A DNA stretch of 64,000 nucleotides from Flaccisagitta enflata (Eukaryota; Chaetognatha; Sagittoidea; Aphragmophora), in NCBI GenBank assembly GCA_965153355.1, contig OZ231127.1, forward strand, positions 85,870,001 to 85,934,000, in the 5' to 3' direction. Position 1 is the stretch's first letter; every line of letters starts with the position of its first letter. A program made the position numbers and the translations under genes. This document shows positions 44,937 through 56,272 of this stretch, one piece after another. Under the pieces are notes generated by a model. It searched no databases and had not been told where the DNA came from. It worked only from the letters and a program-made list of their open reading frames with translations.

Positions 44937-45497
44937 AAAACAAGGCCAACACCTATAAGTCGCGTGCGAGACTTAAATATGTTATTACTTTATTACATAA
45001 CTAGATAACTAAAATGACTTTTATTGAATTTAATTTATATAACATGACTTAAAATAATTTAAAACGACCTACAATGACTTAAAATGCCCTAGTTTGACTT
45101 GAATTAACCTAAAATGACTATAATGATTTAGTGACTAAAATAACTTAAATTGATTTATATTGATATAAAATTACTTTAAATGACTTAAATTGACAAAAAA
45201 TGACTTAAATTGACCTAGATTTACTGAAATTTTATTCAACTGACCTAAATTGACTTAAACAGACCTAAAATCACTAAAATGATGAAAACTATTAAAATAA
45301 CTCAAATGACTTAAATTGACTTAAACTGACTTAAACTGACTTAAAATGATCTAATTTGACTTTAAATGACCTATTTGACTTAAAATAAGCTAGTAGGAAT
45401 AAAATGAATAAAAAAAGTAAAGTGTGACCAACCGACCAACCGACCGACCGACCGACGGACAAAGCGGGGTGTAGAGTCGCGTAGCACGCGACTAAAA
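44937..45497 (+). mobile_element. hairpin-tailed repeat with TGACTTAAAA core
   Basis: AAAAAACAAGGCCAACACCT and the hairpin AAGTCGCGTGCGAGACTT at the left, TGACTTAAAATGA-type units, then GACCGACC and GTCGCGTAGCACGCGACTAA at the right. It is a shorter-core relative of 12553-14486. Confidence 0.85.
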
Positions 45498-45706
45498 AAG
45501 CATTTCCTAGATGGCGCTGCGGATTCTTGGTTAAATCTGACGTATCGATTGAATTGATGATTTAATCATAAAGATTTGAAGATATTTAAAGGGCCTTTAA
45601 AACATAATCCATAGAATGGTACCCAACGTGCTTCTTTTCAACGATAAGCAGTTTCTAATTAACTTCGTTGAGTAATTTAAGCATGCATCAGACCACGAGA
45701 GAAAAA

Positions 45707-45935
45707 AAACAAGGTCATTAGACATCAGTCGCGTGCGTCGTTACTTTCAAAAAAAGTCAGGCAGACAGACAGACAATTTTTTTTTTAAAGTCATTTGAAA
45801 TAGCTGTTTACTTCTCCAAGTTTCTTTTCTACTATTCAGAGACATAAAAACACACAAAAAACCTCTAAAACCTTTTTGTGACCAACGGACCAACGGACCG
45901 ACCGAAAAGTGGGTTATAGAGCATTCGACTAAAAA
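45707..45935 (+). mobile_element. hairpin-tailed repeat, AACAAGGTCATTAGAC subfamily
   Basis: AACAAGGTCATTAGACATCA, GTCGCGTGCGTCG, CAGGCAGACAGACAGAC, CTATTCAGAGACATAAAAAC, GACCAACGGACC units and TTATAGAGCATTCGACTAAA. It aligns with 48728-48988 throughout. Confidence 0.8.
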
Positions 45936-46059
45936 GAATTACCACCTTTTTTTGCGAATCCAATGATTTTTTTTCCTTTCCGTCTCTCTCCATTTTCCAT
46001 ATTTTCGATTTAATTAGTTTTTCACTCTCTCTCGTTTTTTTTTTTCCAACTTCGAGTTG

Positions 46060-46715
46060 AGCAGACGTGATGTTAATCAACTGATTACGAAACAAGTACA
46101 GTGGAGCGCCACACGAGCGCACCAATTATTAAGACATGTTAATCAACTTATTACGAAACAAGTACAGTAGAGTGCCACACGAGCGCACCAATTATTAAGA
46201 CATGTTAATCAACTGATTACAAAACAAGTACAGTGGAGCGCCACACGAGCGCATCAATTATTAAGACATGTTAATCAACTTACTACAAAAAAAGATACAG
46301 TGGAGCGCTACACAAGCGCATCTGCTTTTAATACATGTTAATCAACTGATCACGAAACAAGTGCAGTGGAGCGCCACACGAGCGCATCTGCTTTTAAGAC
46401 ATGTCAACCAACTGATTACAAAACAAGTACAGTGGAGCTCCACACGAGCGCAAGCGCACCCACTTACGGGATCAACTGATTACAGAAGACGTACAGTGGA
46501 GTGCCATGTGAGCGCACCAGTTATTAAGGAATCAAGTGATTACGGAACAAGTACAGTGGAGCGCCACTTGAGCGCACCCGCTATGAAGGACTCAACTGAT
46601 TACAAAACAAGTACAGTGGAGCGCCACTTGAGCGCACCCGCTTTTAAGAAATCATTTTATTACAAAACAATTACAGTGGCTCGCCACTTGAACGCACCCG
46701 CTATAAAGGCATGCC
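46060..46715. repeat. about 62-bp tandem array of a transposon-end-like unit
   Basis: About eleven units of GTACAGTGGAGCGCCACACG, AGCGCACC, TTAAGACATGTTAATCAACT and GATTACGAAACAA. The TACAG..GAGCGCACCCGCTATTAAGG part resembles the left end of the Tc1-like MITE at 50166. The open plus frame at 46268-46735 follows from the repeat. Confidence 0.9.
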
Positions 46716-47135
46716 CACCTTTACGACATAAATGAGGCATGCTGTCTCATCAAGGATTTTGGTAAATTTCTAAATACGCCCATACGTCTCCCCCTCACAT
46801 TGCCCCCGATCCCACTACCACAAAAAATAAGTACCCGTCACCCCCCTATCACCCCCTAATCCCCACCAATTCACCTATAGGCCCCTCACCCTCCAACCCC
46901 TGGCATTTGGTCTCGCACCTAAGGAAGTTTACATTAGACGGGCAAGTATACATTGAAGAAGGCGATCCTTTCCCCCCCCCCTTGGGACTTTTCACGGTTG
47001 TCAGTTTTATCCCCGTTTGATGACCTTGGACTTGAACTCAGCAAACATTTCGCTTCTCTGATTATCCATTCTACTTCAACTTCAAGTCTCACAATCTCTC
47101 TAATACATTCTTCTATTTGTTTTGTCTCCTCGATG
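46716..47135. other. stretch without recognisable gene
   Basis: C-rich 46780-46910, otherwise nothing I can name. Confidence 0.4.
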
Positions 47136-47460
<325 letters not shown>

Positions 47461-47619
47461 TCCTCTAATTCTTCATACTCTTCTTTGCATTGTTATTGAA
47501 CATGTGTATACTGACATGTGTATACTGAATGGTGTAGGCCTGTCCGAACCTATACTAATGAGGTATGCAGTCAGGCTGATAATTTCTTCAGGAAAGCATT
47601 TTGTTTGTCATTAGTTAAG

Positions 47620-47690
47620 GATAGTTGTGAGCAATCCGGAGTAAACACCATTGAAAGCTTGCAAGGCTTTCATCCTTTGTAAATTGGAGA
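47620..47690. repeat. dispersed repeat, copy 2 (as 13-83)
   Basis: TTAAGGATAGTTGTGAGCAA, GAGTAAACACCATTGAAAGC and TTGCAAGGCTTTCATCCTTT follow copy 1. At 47945-48015 a second shared piece (with about 9640-9700) occurs. Bases 47691-47944 hold nothing else. Confidence 0.5.
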
Positions 47691-48088
47691 ATTCTGGCCT
47701 CCTTTTGTAAGGGCAATGTTGTTTCAACTTTCATATATCCGAGGATCAAAGCGTAACAGACAAGGACAAGGCCTTTTATACATGGCCGAACAACATTGTC
47801 TCTTATCATTTTATTTATGGTTATATTGGCCATAATAAGTCTGCATGGAAATAATAAGGTACGTGTCCGTACACTGGAATGACATACTGACATAAACAGA
47901 AGTACACTTTTTCACAATTTGGTATATAAATAGTGCGCGTTTTAACTAGTCAGTGAAGGTTCACAAGGCTTTCTTCCATCTAATTCGGTTTGGGTATAGC
48001 GAGGGATATTTTTCCATCTATCATAAAATAAAGCTGCCCCACAAAGGCTTATTATCAGGATCACCGACGACTTTACAGTGGCAAGGAT

Positions 48089-48307
48089 GTGACAAGCCTG
48101 ATCGGGAAACGATGCGTCAGGACTGTGTCTCCGCATGTATCAAATTTGATTTTAAAAGTATAGGGTCTCGCCGTGGCCAAAAACAGCTGAGAAACGCGAT
48201 TTTTGCACGAGTGTATTAGATGGATGGATGGACGGACCGACATACGGATCGATGGACGGATGAACCGACCCTCTTAAAGAGATGGGTTCCTGACGGAAGT
48301 ATCTAAA
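48089..48307 (+). mobile_element. hairpin-tailed repeat, GATGCGTCC subfamily, diverged
   Basis: ACAAGCCTGATCGGGAAACG, ATGCGTCAGGACTG, GGGTCTCGCCGTGGCC, GAGAAACGCGATTTTTGCAC, (GGAT/GGAC) units and GATGGGTTCCTGACGGAAGT, ATCTAAAAAAG. The end hairpin has decayed. Confidence 0.75.
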
Positions 48308-48399
48308 AAAGAAAAGATTCTCATCATAAAAGCAGGCAGAGAAGTGAGCTATTCTTTCCCCTTCATTTCTACAGAGTGGGGAGATCATGTTCCCATTTT

Positions 48400-48680
48400 C
48401 CCAACGAAATGCGTGTTTCTTGTGAAAATGAAAAACGCGTTTGTCCCTGTGAAACGCGTCTACAGCGTGAACACATATCTATGATGTCACTGCCCCATGA
48501 GGGAGTGAGCGAAGTGAGTGAGCAAGCCCGTGAACATAGAAGCGAGCGAAGTGAGCATAGCGAAGCGGAGCGCTGCGGAGCGAGTGAGCGGAGTAAGCGG
48601 TGTGAGCGAACGAACATAGCGAGCGACCGAGTGGCCCGTCAAAAACGCGTTTGTCTGTGACTAGAAACGCCCTCGAAATG
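48400..48680. mobile_element. GAGCGAG-rich MITE-like repeat, copy 3
   Basis: The left GTGAAAATGAAAAACGCGTT and right AAAACGCGTTTGTCTGTGAC with TAGAAACGC are imperfect inverted repeats. The core is built of GAGCGAAGTGAGC words (48505-48635). It corresponds to 2255-2480 and 29540-29820. Confidence 0.6.
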
Positions 48681-48727
48681 CGCGTGAGTGTACATAATTA
48701 ATGAATGATGTCTCACAACGCCAGAGG

Positions 48728-48988
48728 TAAAACAAGGTCATTAGACCTAAGTCACGTGCGTCAGCACTTTCCAAAAAAAGGCGGGCAGGCAGACAGACAG
48801 ACATACAAACATTATTTTTTATAAAGACATTTTGAATGACTGTTTACTCCACAAAGTTCCTTCCCTACCATTCAGAGACATAAAAAAACGCCGTAAAAAG
48901 TTTTGTGAGGGACCGACCGACCGACCAACTGAGCGACCGACAGACCGACTGAAAAGTGGCTTATAGAGTCGTGTAGCATGCGACTAAA
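48728..48988 (+). mobile_element. hairpin-tailed repeat, AACAAGGTCATTAGAC subfamily
   Basis: AACAAGGTCATTAGACCTAA to GGCTTATAGAGTCGTGTAGC, ATGCGACTAAAAA, with CAGACAGACAGAC and GACCGACCGACC tracts. It pairs with 45707-45935. Confidence 0.8.
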
Positions 48989-49075
48989 AATGTGTCAGGA
49001 AGTGTCATTCTTCACTCAAAATGGGAAGAAACATGGATGTAGAAGCTTATTAAGGCGCGGCAAAGAACCTCTATA

Positions 49076-49130
49076 AGTGGCTGACCGACAAAGCGGGTTG
49101 TAGAGTCGCGTAGCACGCGACTAAAAATCG
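49076..49130 (+). mobile_element. hairpin-tail remnant
   Basis: GACCGACAAAGCGGGTTGTA, GAGTCGCGTAGCACGCGACT, AAAAA. Only the 3' end of the family is visible here. Confidence 0.75.
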
Positions 49131-49337
49131 CATATGACTTTTTTTGATCCCTTTCACCGTTTGAAAGATATTCAAAACCTTCAAATCTATGCTGAGCAGC
49201 TTTTTTTGTTTAGAGATGGTTGCAGTTTAAAGTAAGCATTTGAGTAATTTGTAAATTGAAGGGAATCTGAGCCAGGTTTTGTTTCCATAGAATGCAAACC
49301 ATATCTAACAAGAAGTAATGTAAGAAAATGTAACTTA

Positions 49338-49850
49338 TCAGTCGCATGCTACTGGACTCTACACCCCGCTTTGTCCGTCCGTCCGTTGGTCAGTCGATTG
49401 GTCGGTTGGTTGGTCGGTCACTTTTTTTTTTCGCTTTATTTCTATTATTTCATTTTAAGTCAATTATGTCATTTTAAGTCAAATAAGTTCATTTTAAGTC
49501 ATTTTGTGTCGTTTTAAGTCATTTTAAGTCATTTTGTTCATTTCAATCAGTTTTAGTGATTTTAGGTCAGATTGCGTCAATTTAGGTCATTTAAAGTCAA
49601 TTTAAGTCATTTCAGGTCAACCTAAGTCATTTCAAGTCATTTCAAGTCAGGTCATTTCAATACATTTTAAGTCAATGTAAGTCAATCTAAGTCAACTTAA
49701 GTCATTTTAGTCACTTCATTCTTTCCATTTTATTTAGGTCAAATCAAATCAATTTTACAGTCTTTATAGGTCATTTTGAACGATTTTAAGTCATTTCAGT
49801 TATGTTATTTAGTATTTATGTAAGTCTCGCACGCGACTTATAGGTGTGGG
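49338..49850 (-). mobile_element. hairpin-tailed repeat with TGACTTAAAA core, inverted
   Basis: CAGTCGCATGCTACTGGACT, CCGTCCGTTGGTCAGTCG, ATTTTAAGTCATTTTAAGTC units and GTAAGTCTCGCACGCGACTT, ATAGGTGT. It is the inverse of the 44937-45497 plan. Confidence 0.85.
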
Positions 49851-49859
49851 CCTCGATAT

Positions 49860-50025
49860 CTTCAAAATAGCGTCAAGCAGAACTACAAGTCAATCTGTTT
49901 AGAAATGGTAATCGATCTAAGACAAACAGTCCATGAATTTAAATTAGTTTTCCCAATCTGATAAGATAGGTTAGAACTTTTAAAAATGAAATCTTGATGA
50001 AGTTAAGTCACATTTTGAAATTTGG
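49860..50025 (-). mobile_element. fragment of the 610-bp MITE
   Basis: TCAATCTGTTTAGAAATGGT, AATC and CAGTCCATGAATTTAAATTAG are the inverse of the central part of 35036-35643, more diverged than those two copies. Confidence 0.6.
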
Positions 50026-50165
50026 GATGCACAAATAGATTCACCCAAAAGCGCATATTTTAATTTAGTTAAGATACCAAATGAAATTAAGATACATATC
50101 CTCCAGTTCAGGTTGTCTTTGCAGTGTACTGAGCACAAATTGTGTTTGGTCGACTGACTGTACTA

Positions 50166-50962
50166 CAGTTTAGCTTCACTAGAGCGCACCCGCTATTAAG
50201 GCATCCCTCGCATCAAGGCATGATTTGAAAAGTCCCAACTTTTCTCTCTTTGTTCCTTTGTTGATAAGCCCCGCATATATGGCACCCTTCTATTAGGCAT
50301 ATTTCACTATAGCGCATGAAAAAAAGGATTTGGGGTGAATGTTTTGCTCGCTTTGAAGGCATCTGACAAGCGATGGGTTTTTTTAGTATGAGGAGGTGGA
50401 TAAACAAAGGGTGGCAGAGATGGAAAAGAAATACCGATGAGAGCGATGATGATGGTGAAGAGGAATACCGATGGCGATGAAGAGGTATACCGATGACGAA
50501 GAGGAGCACCAGTGATTATGATGAGGAGGGAGTGAAAGAAACAGTGGGACTAAGTTAAATGAAGGGGAGAGGAGGGAGATGATGAAGAAGAAAAGTCGAT
50601 GAATCCATGCCATTAAAAGATCGATAAAGAAATACAACCCCCATCATGAGTTAAAGATCTCTCCATATCTTTTCTAGTCTCATGCATGGCGCGTCAGGTA
50701 GCAAGCTGGTTAATGATAACAACGAGACTGTTTACAACCATTGCGAAAAGTAAAGGAGGATCAAAACTCTTTTTGTTACCACTTCCAAGTATCTATCTTA
50801 ACCCATTTGATTGTGTATCAAACCAATAGAATAAGTAAAGCATACTTGAACATTATGTATTCAGTGTGGTGCAGAAATATACATGGTTGGCTATAAGGCA
50901 CACCGCCTAGAAGGTATGAAATCAACCGGTCCCTTGAGATGCCTTCTAGTGAAGCTTAACTG
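50166..50962. mobile_element. Tc1/mariner-like MITE
   Basis: Ends CAGTTTAGCTTCACTAGA and the inverse TCTAGTGAAGCTTAACTG, with TA on both sides (50164-50165 and 50963-50964). The 20-base inverted ends and the TA target fit a Tc1/mariner-type MITE. No transposase. Confidence 0.7.
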
Positions 50963-50964
50963 TA

Positions 50965-51633
50965 TCTAGGAAATATGTTTGGAAACACCTTTAAAGAGGA
51001 ATATCTCAATTTCCCATTGAGATAAATAAGAAAAATTTATAAGCATTTTAATCTACGTTGAAAAATCTACCATCTGAGTGCAATCTCGTCTCTGTGCGTC
51101 AAACCGTTCAGAAATGCCATGAGTTTGAAGTTGATCATGCACTTTTAAAAATGGCAAAAAAAGGAGGAAGTCTTTTCTCTCCTACCCTTCCATCTTTGAA
51201 TTGCTCTCAAATTTTTTCAAAAAAATGATAAAAACATGCGGATTGCACCACTGGTTAGCTCTTGAGCTCTAGTTTTATGATCTCATGGATTTTTTATAGA
51301 TTTTGAAACAGGAAGGTATTTAATTTTGCTTACCAAAATGACCAAAATATACCAATTTTACCACAACGATGTCATAATTGTGATAAACAAACCAAAGTGG
51401 CGGTTACTTAATTGGATTGCAGATTGTTTTTCTCTTTTGTTTTAGTTAGTATAGACATGAAAATTACCAGAAATAATCAGGTCTATGGGTTTTAAATGTA
51501 TAAGGGGGAAAACATACTACATACCCTAAGTGTTTCCAAAATTTTTTCCTAGATAGTACCTTCCATAACCTTGGCTAGTGCACTCTTCTTTACCTTTTAA
51601 GAAACATTTTTTTTTTTTTGGTTGGTTTGACAG
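50965..51633. other. stretch without recognisable gene
   Basis: AT-rich. A polypyrimidine tract (about 51609-51619) precedes the exon candidate that follows. Confidence 0.4.
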
Positions 51634-51738
51634 GTCTTTGCGAGATCGCTGGAACTGCTTGCTTTACGTACATGATAGCGACGTTTAGAGAGGGCGTTTA
51701 CGCAAGAGGCAGTTACGTTGGTTCAATGACCATCAATG
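51634..51738 (+). CDS. putative internal exon, unknown product
   Basis: A T-run and GGTTTGACAG precede it, and AATG/GTAATT ends it; 105 bases with one clear open frame. It encodes LCEIAGTACFTYMIATFREG then VYARGSYVGSMTIN. It starts with two bases and ends with one base of a codon. The stretch GTACFTYMIATF is hydrophobic and might belong to a membrane protein. I recognise no family and see no partner exon. Confidence 0.4.
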
Positions 51739-51771
51739 GTAATTATCCTTATTTCAGATGCCGTTTTTATT

Positions 51772-52375
51772 CGCGTGTTATGCGACTCTACACATTGCTA
51801 TGTCGGTTGGTTGGTTGGTCGGTTGGTCTGTCGGTTGGTTGATTGGTCGGTCGGTCCCCTTTTGGGCAGCGGCAGAGAAGAAGTCGATGACCTATGCTTT
51901 TACTTTTACCTTGAATTTTCTCCTCCTCCTCCTCCCTCCTCCCTCCTCCCTCCTCCTCCTCCCTCCCTCCTCCTCCTCCTCCTCCTCCTCCTTCTTCTTT
52001 GTAACCTCCCCCCCCCCTCGCCCTAACCTCCAGGCCCATATCTCAGCCTCGAAGCTCATATCCCAGCCTAAGGCCCAAATCTCAGTCTTGAGGCCCAAAT
52101 CTAACCTTAAGGCCCAAATTCAAGCCTGGAAGGTGGGTCTCAAGGCTGGGATTTGGGCCTCAAGAGTGGGTTCTGAGCCTCAAGGCTAAGATATGGGTTT
52201 GGAGGTTGGGGGGAGGGGTGTGCGGAGGAGGAGAAGAAGGAGGAGGTGGAGGGGGAGAAAATCCCCCATGTATGTGGCAGTATAGGTCATCGACCCCTTC
52301 GAGGCTGCTGCCCTGCTCCCTCAGCAGCAATCATAACCTACTTAAGCGGGGCACGGGTACCGCTGACCATTGACG
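51772..52375 (-). mobile_element. hairpin tail joined to foldback element, copy 5
   Basis: TCGCGTGTTATGCGACTCTA and GGTTGGTCGGTTGGTCTG are an inverted hairpin-tail. It runs straight into the foldback arm TTTTGGGCAGCGGC, GATGACCTATGCTTTTAC. The core is CTCC-rich plus AGGCCCAAATCTCAGCCT units that switch direction at about 52130. The right arm is GGTCATCGACCCCTTCGAGG. The tail is GGGCACGGGTACCGCTGACC. Confidence 0.75.
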
Positions 52376-52837
52376 CCCATGCGACTGTTCCATATTTGGC
52401 GATTTAATCAGACTTGAGTGTCTGCGGTACTGATCGGCGGAAAAGTGTTCAGTGGTGTGTGAGGAACATCTATCACTATTTGGTAAGTTTTTTTTAAAGC
52501 AAACTTTTCGTGTAATGCCCTTTATCATCAAGAACAAAAACAGGTCAGGTGGTGATATCCATACAACGTATAGCTTACCTTGTTTCAAGAATAATTTCTA
52601 CACAAATTGGCCAAATTACTTGGAGATAGTCTTGATTTGGAGATATTTGCTTATATTTTATGAAAAAAACCATCATGAGGGATATCAGCCCCTTTGAGAG
52701 TCTGTAAGGGAGTTCCAACACAGGCCAAATGCTTGTAACTGAGACTGAAATCTGTGTCTTTATTTTTTTTTACCTCCCCAAATCATGAAGTCCTTGCGTA
52801 TCTAAATGGAATCCAGTCCATTGGCCTGTTTTTTGGT
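52376..52837. other. stretch without recognisable gene
   Basis: No supported exon, repeat or transposon end. Confidence 0.4.
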
Positions 52838-53400
52838 CAGCCTGTCAGTTTGTCTGTCTGTCTGTCCATCTGTTGGTCAGTTTGCATTTTGATCTGTCAG
52901 TCATGTTTTCATAAGATCTCTGAAAACACTCAATCAATATTCCTTTCTCCATTGTAGTCATATTTTATACATTCATTCATTCATTCATTCATTCATTCAT
53001 TCATTCATTCATTCATTCATTCATTCATTCATTCATTCATTCATTCATTCATTCATTCATTTATTCATTCATGGTTAGGCTGTCAGTTTGTCTGTCCATT
53101 TGTTGGTCAGTTTACATGTTGATCTGTCAGTCATGTTTTCATAAGATCTCAGAAAACACTCTTAATCAATATTCCTTTCTCCTTTGTAATCAGGTTTTAT
53201 TCATTCATTCATTCATTCATTCATTCATTCATTCATTCATTCATTCATTCATTCATTCATTCATTCATTTGTTCGTTTGTTTCATTCATTCATTTATTGA
53301 TTCATTCATTTATTCATTCAATTCATCTATTCATTCATTCATGCATTCATTCTTTCATTCATTCTTTCATTCATTTATTCATTCATTCATTCACTCATTC
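52838..53400. repeat. tandem duplication of a 115-bp unique segment plus (ATTC)n
   Basis: TGTTGGTCAGTTT.CAT, TTGATCTGTCAGTCATGTTT and AATATTCCTTTCTCC occur at about 52860-52955 and again at 53095-53190. Each is followed by a long ATTC run (52970-53070 and 53195-53400). Confidence 0.93.
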
Positions 53401-53695
53401 CGCGGGGTGTACATTTCAATCAATCGAGCGTTCTTGTTTCAAGTTGCTTCAGTTACGACGTCGACCCGCATTACAGAAGATACATTGCTGATTTTAAACG
53501 TGCTTGGTTAGATTTAAAGTTACCGATCATTCCCAAGGCTCACCTTTACATTTGAGCATTTACACAAAGAAATTGAGCAGATGGTAAAAATTCAGTAACA
53601 TTAAAATGAGTAAGGTGCGCAGGAGCTAGTAGGGACAGGGCTGCGGAGGTTGAAAGGAGATTCAGGCAGATGCAGTGATGAGACCATAAAGTATT
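53401..53695. other. short coding-like patch, unassigned
   Basis: About 53405-53511 on plus reads GVYISINRAFLFQVASVTTS and stops at TAG; no splice sites or family support it. Confidence 0.3.
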
Positions 53696-54386
53696 GGTCA
53701 CAAAAGCGATAGATGGTCAGCAGTACCCGTGCCCTGCTAGTTTGGGCTTGAAGGTGAAGGTAAGCGGACAGCAGCTCTAGCAGAATTCGATGACCTGTCT
53801 TTCACGCATATATGGGAATTTTCTCCTCCTTTTTGGGCAGCCGATACACAAGCAAAGGGCGATGTGTCCTGTAGGACATATGGGGAATTTTGGGAGCGTC
53901 CCATCCTTCCGTCGTCCCCCTGGCCACCAGAGCCTCCAATTCTGCAGTCTCAGGCCTGATTTTGGCCCTCCTTCTCCTCCTCCTCCATCCCCCCCAAAGC
54001 CCAGCCTTGAGGCTCAAATTCCAGTCCCTAGGCCCAAATCCCTGCCTCAAGGCTCAAATCCCAGCCTCTAGGCCCAAATCCTAGCCTGGACGCGGGGACC
54101 TTGCCCTCTAATCTGGGATTTGAACCTCAAGGTTGGTGCTTCAAGGCTGGAATCCCTACTCCAGGCTAAGATTTGAGCCTCGAGGCTAGGATTTGGAAGG
54201 CGAGGCTGGGATTTGGGCCTCGAGACTGGTGGAGCTCGAGACTGGAATTTGGGCCTCGAGACTGGAATTTGGGCCTCAGGCTGGGCTTACAGGGAGGGTA
54301 CTAGGGAGGAAAAGAAGAAGGCGGAGAAAATTCCCCATATCTGTCAAAGCATAGGTCATCGACCCCTTCCGGGCCGCTATCCAAAA
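53696..54386. mobile_element. foldback element with inverting minisatellite core, copy 6
   Basis: Head GCGATAGATGGTCAGCAGTA, left arm AATTCGATGACCTGTCTTTC, inverse right arm GAAAGCATAGGTCATCGACC, CCTTCCGGGCCGCT. The minisatellite is CTTGAGGCTCAAAT on the left and GGGATTTGGGCCTCGAG on the right, switching near 54110. Confidence 0.8.
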
Positions 54387-54757
54387 AGACCAAGAAAAGA
54401 AGGATGGACGAGTGAAATTGTTAAATCAGATCACATCCAAAAGAGTCCTTTGGTAGATCAGTCATATGTATCGATATAAAACCTCAGGCATGGGAACCGC
54501 ACTCTGGAACAAAAGCACGGGAGAGGCGATACACGCCGATCTTCATCAATTCTACAAAGAAAAGCTTTTGAAGGCCTCAAAGTTGTAAAATGTTTCGCAC
54601 GTTTGAATTGAGTATTGAATTTGCAATACTAAATTCTGAATTTTTTCTGCAGGCGTGTATAAAGTTGAGCATTTCCCCCCCCCCCCCTTGGAGGGGAGGA
54701 ATAAAATTAAAGGGTTTTGAGATGGGAAAAAAAAACAAAAGCTAAAAGAGAAGAAAC

Positions 54758-54938
54758 AAGGCCGGATACACGGCCACCAGTTTTGCGGACGGGTAGGCAG
54801 GAGGCAGAAATGCATGTTTTCCACTTTTTTACTCAATCACCCTCTATGGACCCAACCAACCAGCCGACCAACCAGCCGACCAACAGACATTACGGACGGA
54901 TGAAGCCTCCTATAGAGTTGCGTATCATAGCTAAAAAG
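54758..54938 (+). mobile_element. hairpin-tailed repeat
   Basis: AAACAAGGCCGGATACACGG, TTGCGGACGGGTAGGCAG, (CAACCAGCCGAC) units and AGTTGCGTATCATAGCTAAA. The terminal hairpin is decayed. Confidence 0.75.
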
Positions 54939-56272
54939 AAAATTTTGAAAGATTTAACATTTTTGGTAGTTCCAAATGGTAGTCTCTGATTACTACAACA
55001 TATTTTAACACTATTCAAACCTATGATATACTGTTTAAGACATGATCTAGAGTATTTATTTGTTTCTTATTCAAGCTCTTTGACACTGTTGTGAAGCTTT
55101 AAAACTAAAATTTTGGATTGGAAAAAAAATCATTTTTCTCCCCAACATCCCAACATAGGCCTCTTTTAAGAAAAAAGACCACCTGGCGTGGGTTGAGGCC
55201 CAGAAATGTATCTTAAAGTTAAAAGCAGCATCAATAAACCATAAAAACAGAGAAGAAAAAATTCTGAATTTAAACTTTGGTGTAGATAAATCGTAATTAA
55301 GTATTTAATTTTGATTGATTCCATGGGGGTTATCCACTGATATGCTCAAACATAATATACAAAAATTCTGACAGGCTTTGATATTAGTATCTTAAACACT
55401 TACTAAAAAAAAACAAGTCAACTGTCAGTTGAGAAAAAGAAGAGGAAAATCTTTATAGGACAACGTTGATTCCCTAGTTACCCATCTTCCTGTTGGAGCA
55501 GCTCCATGAAATTTTTACTGTAGTTAGGGGACGCGCTCAGCTGAATGCATATCAAATTTCATAGGAATTGAACGACATGAAGTACGGTTTTTGTTGATTT
55601 TTTTGTCAAAAAATGAGTTTTCAACATTTTTTGAAAGATACATGTTTGGCCCCCTAAATTTTATTACGGCTTAATCAAAAACATCAGATCTTGTCAAAAA
55701 CATCAGATCTTTTCAAAAACATCAGATCTTTACTATGATATTTTGCTAGAGTATGATATTCTTGGTTTTTTCATTTTTTAATTTTCTATGCGAATTTAAA
55801 ATTTAGGGCAACACAAGTAATGCTAAATTGAGAGATAATTCAGGGAAATTCTCTTTGCACACATCATCATTTATAACTTCTTTTTTTTTGGGTATAAATT
55901 TGCATTGTTTTTACTAAATCCAAGTTGTGTTAACATAGTTAATGACTAGAAAAAGTCAAATTTGGCAACAAAAAAATTTCAGTTTTGACCTCTCGTGAAT
56001 AGCAAATGGCACCAGATTTTTCATGATGTCTTAATTGCTTTGTGGGGAAGAAAATGATAGATTTTATAATGCGTTGCAACACATCGCGGGGAAGAAAATC
56101 AAAGGCAGGGGGAAAAAATCAAAAGCAACTCCGCTCAACTATATACACCCCTGTAAGTTTCTGCAATCTTACGTATTTAAATGTGAATTTTTCTGCAATC
56201 ATACATATTTTAATGTGAATTTTTTCTGCTAAATAGTGTATTCCAATGTTTAAAAGTTTGTAATATCAAGTT
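54939..56272. other. AT-rich stretch without recognisable gene
   Basis: Three copies of AAAACATCAGATCTT lie at about 55676-55730, and CTGCAATCNTACNTATTT repeats near 56160-56215. No supported exon or transposon end. Confidence 0.4.

Noticed and set aside
46060-46715. CRISPR-like array of 62-bp periodicity
   Set aside because: The whole unit is repeated, spacers are not unique, and there is no cas gene.
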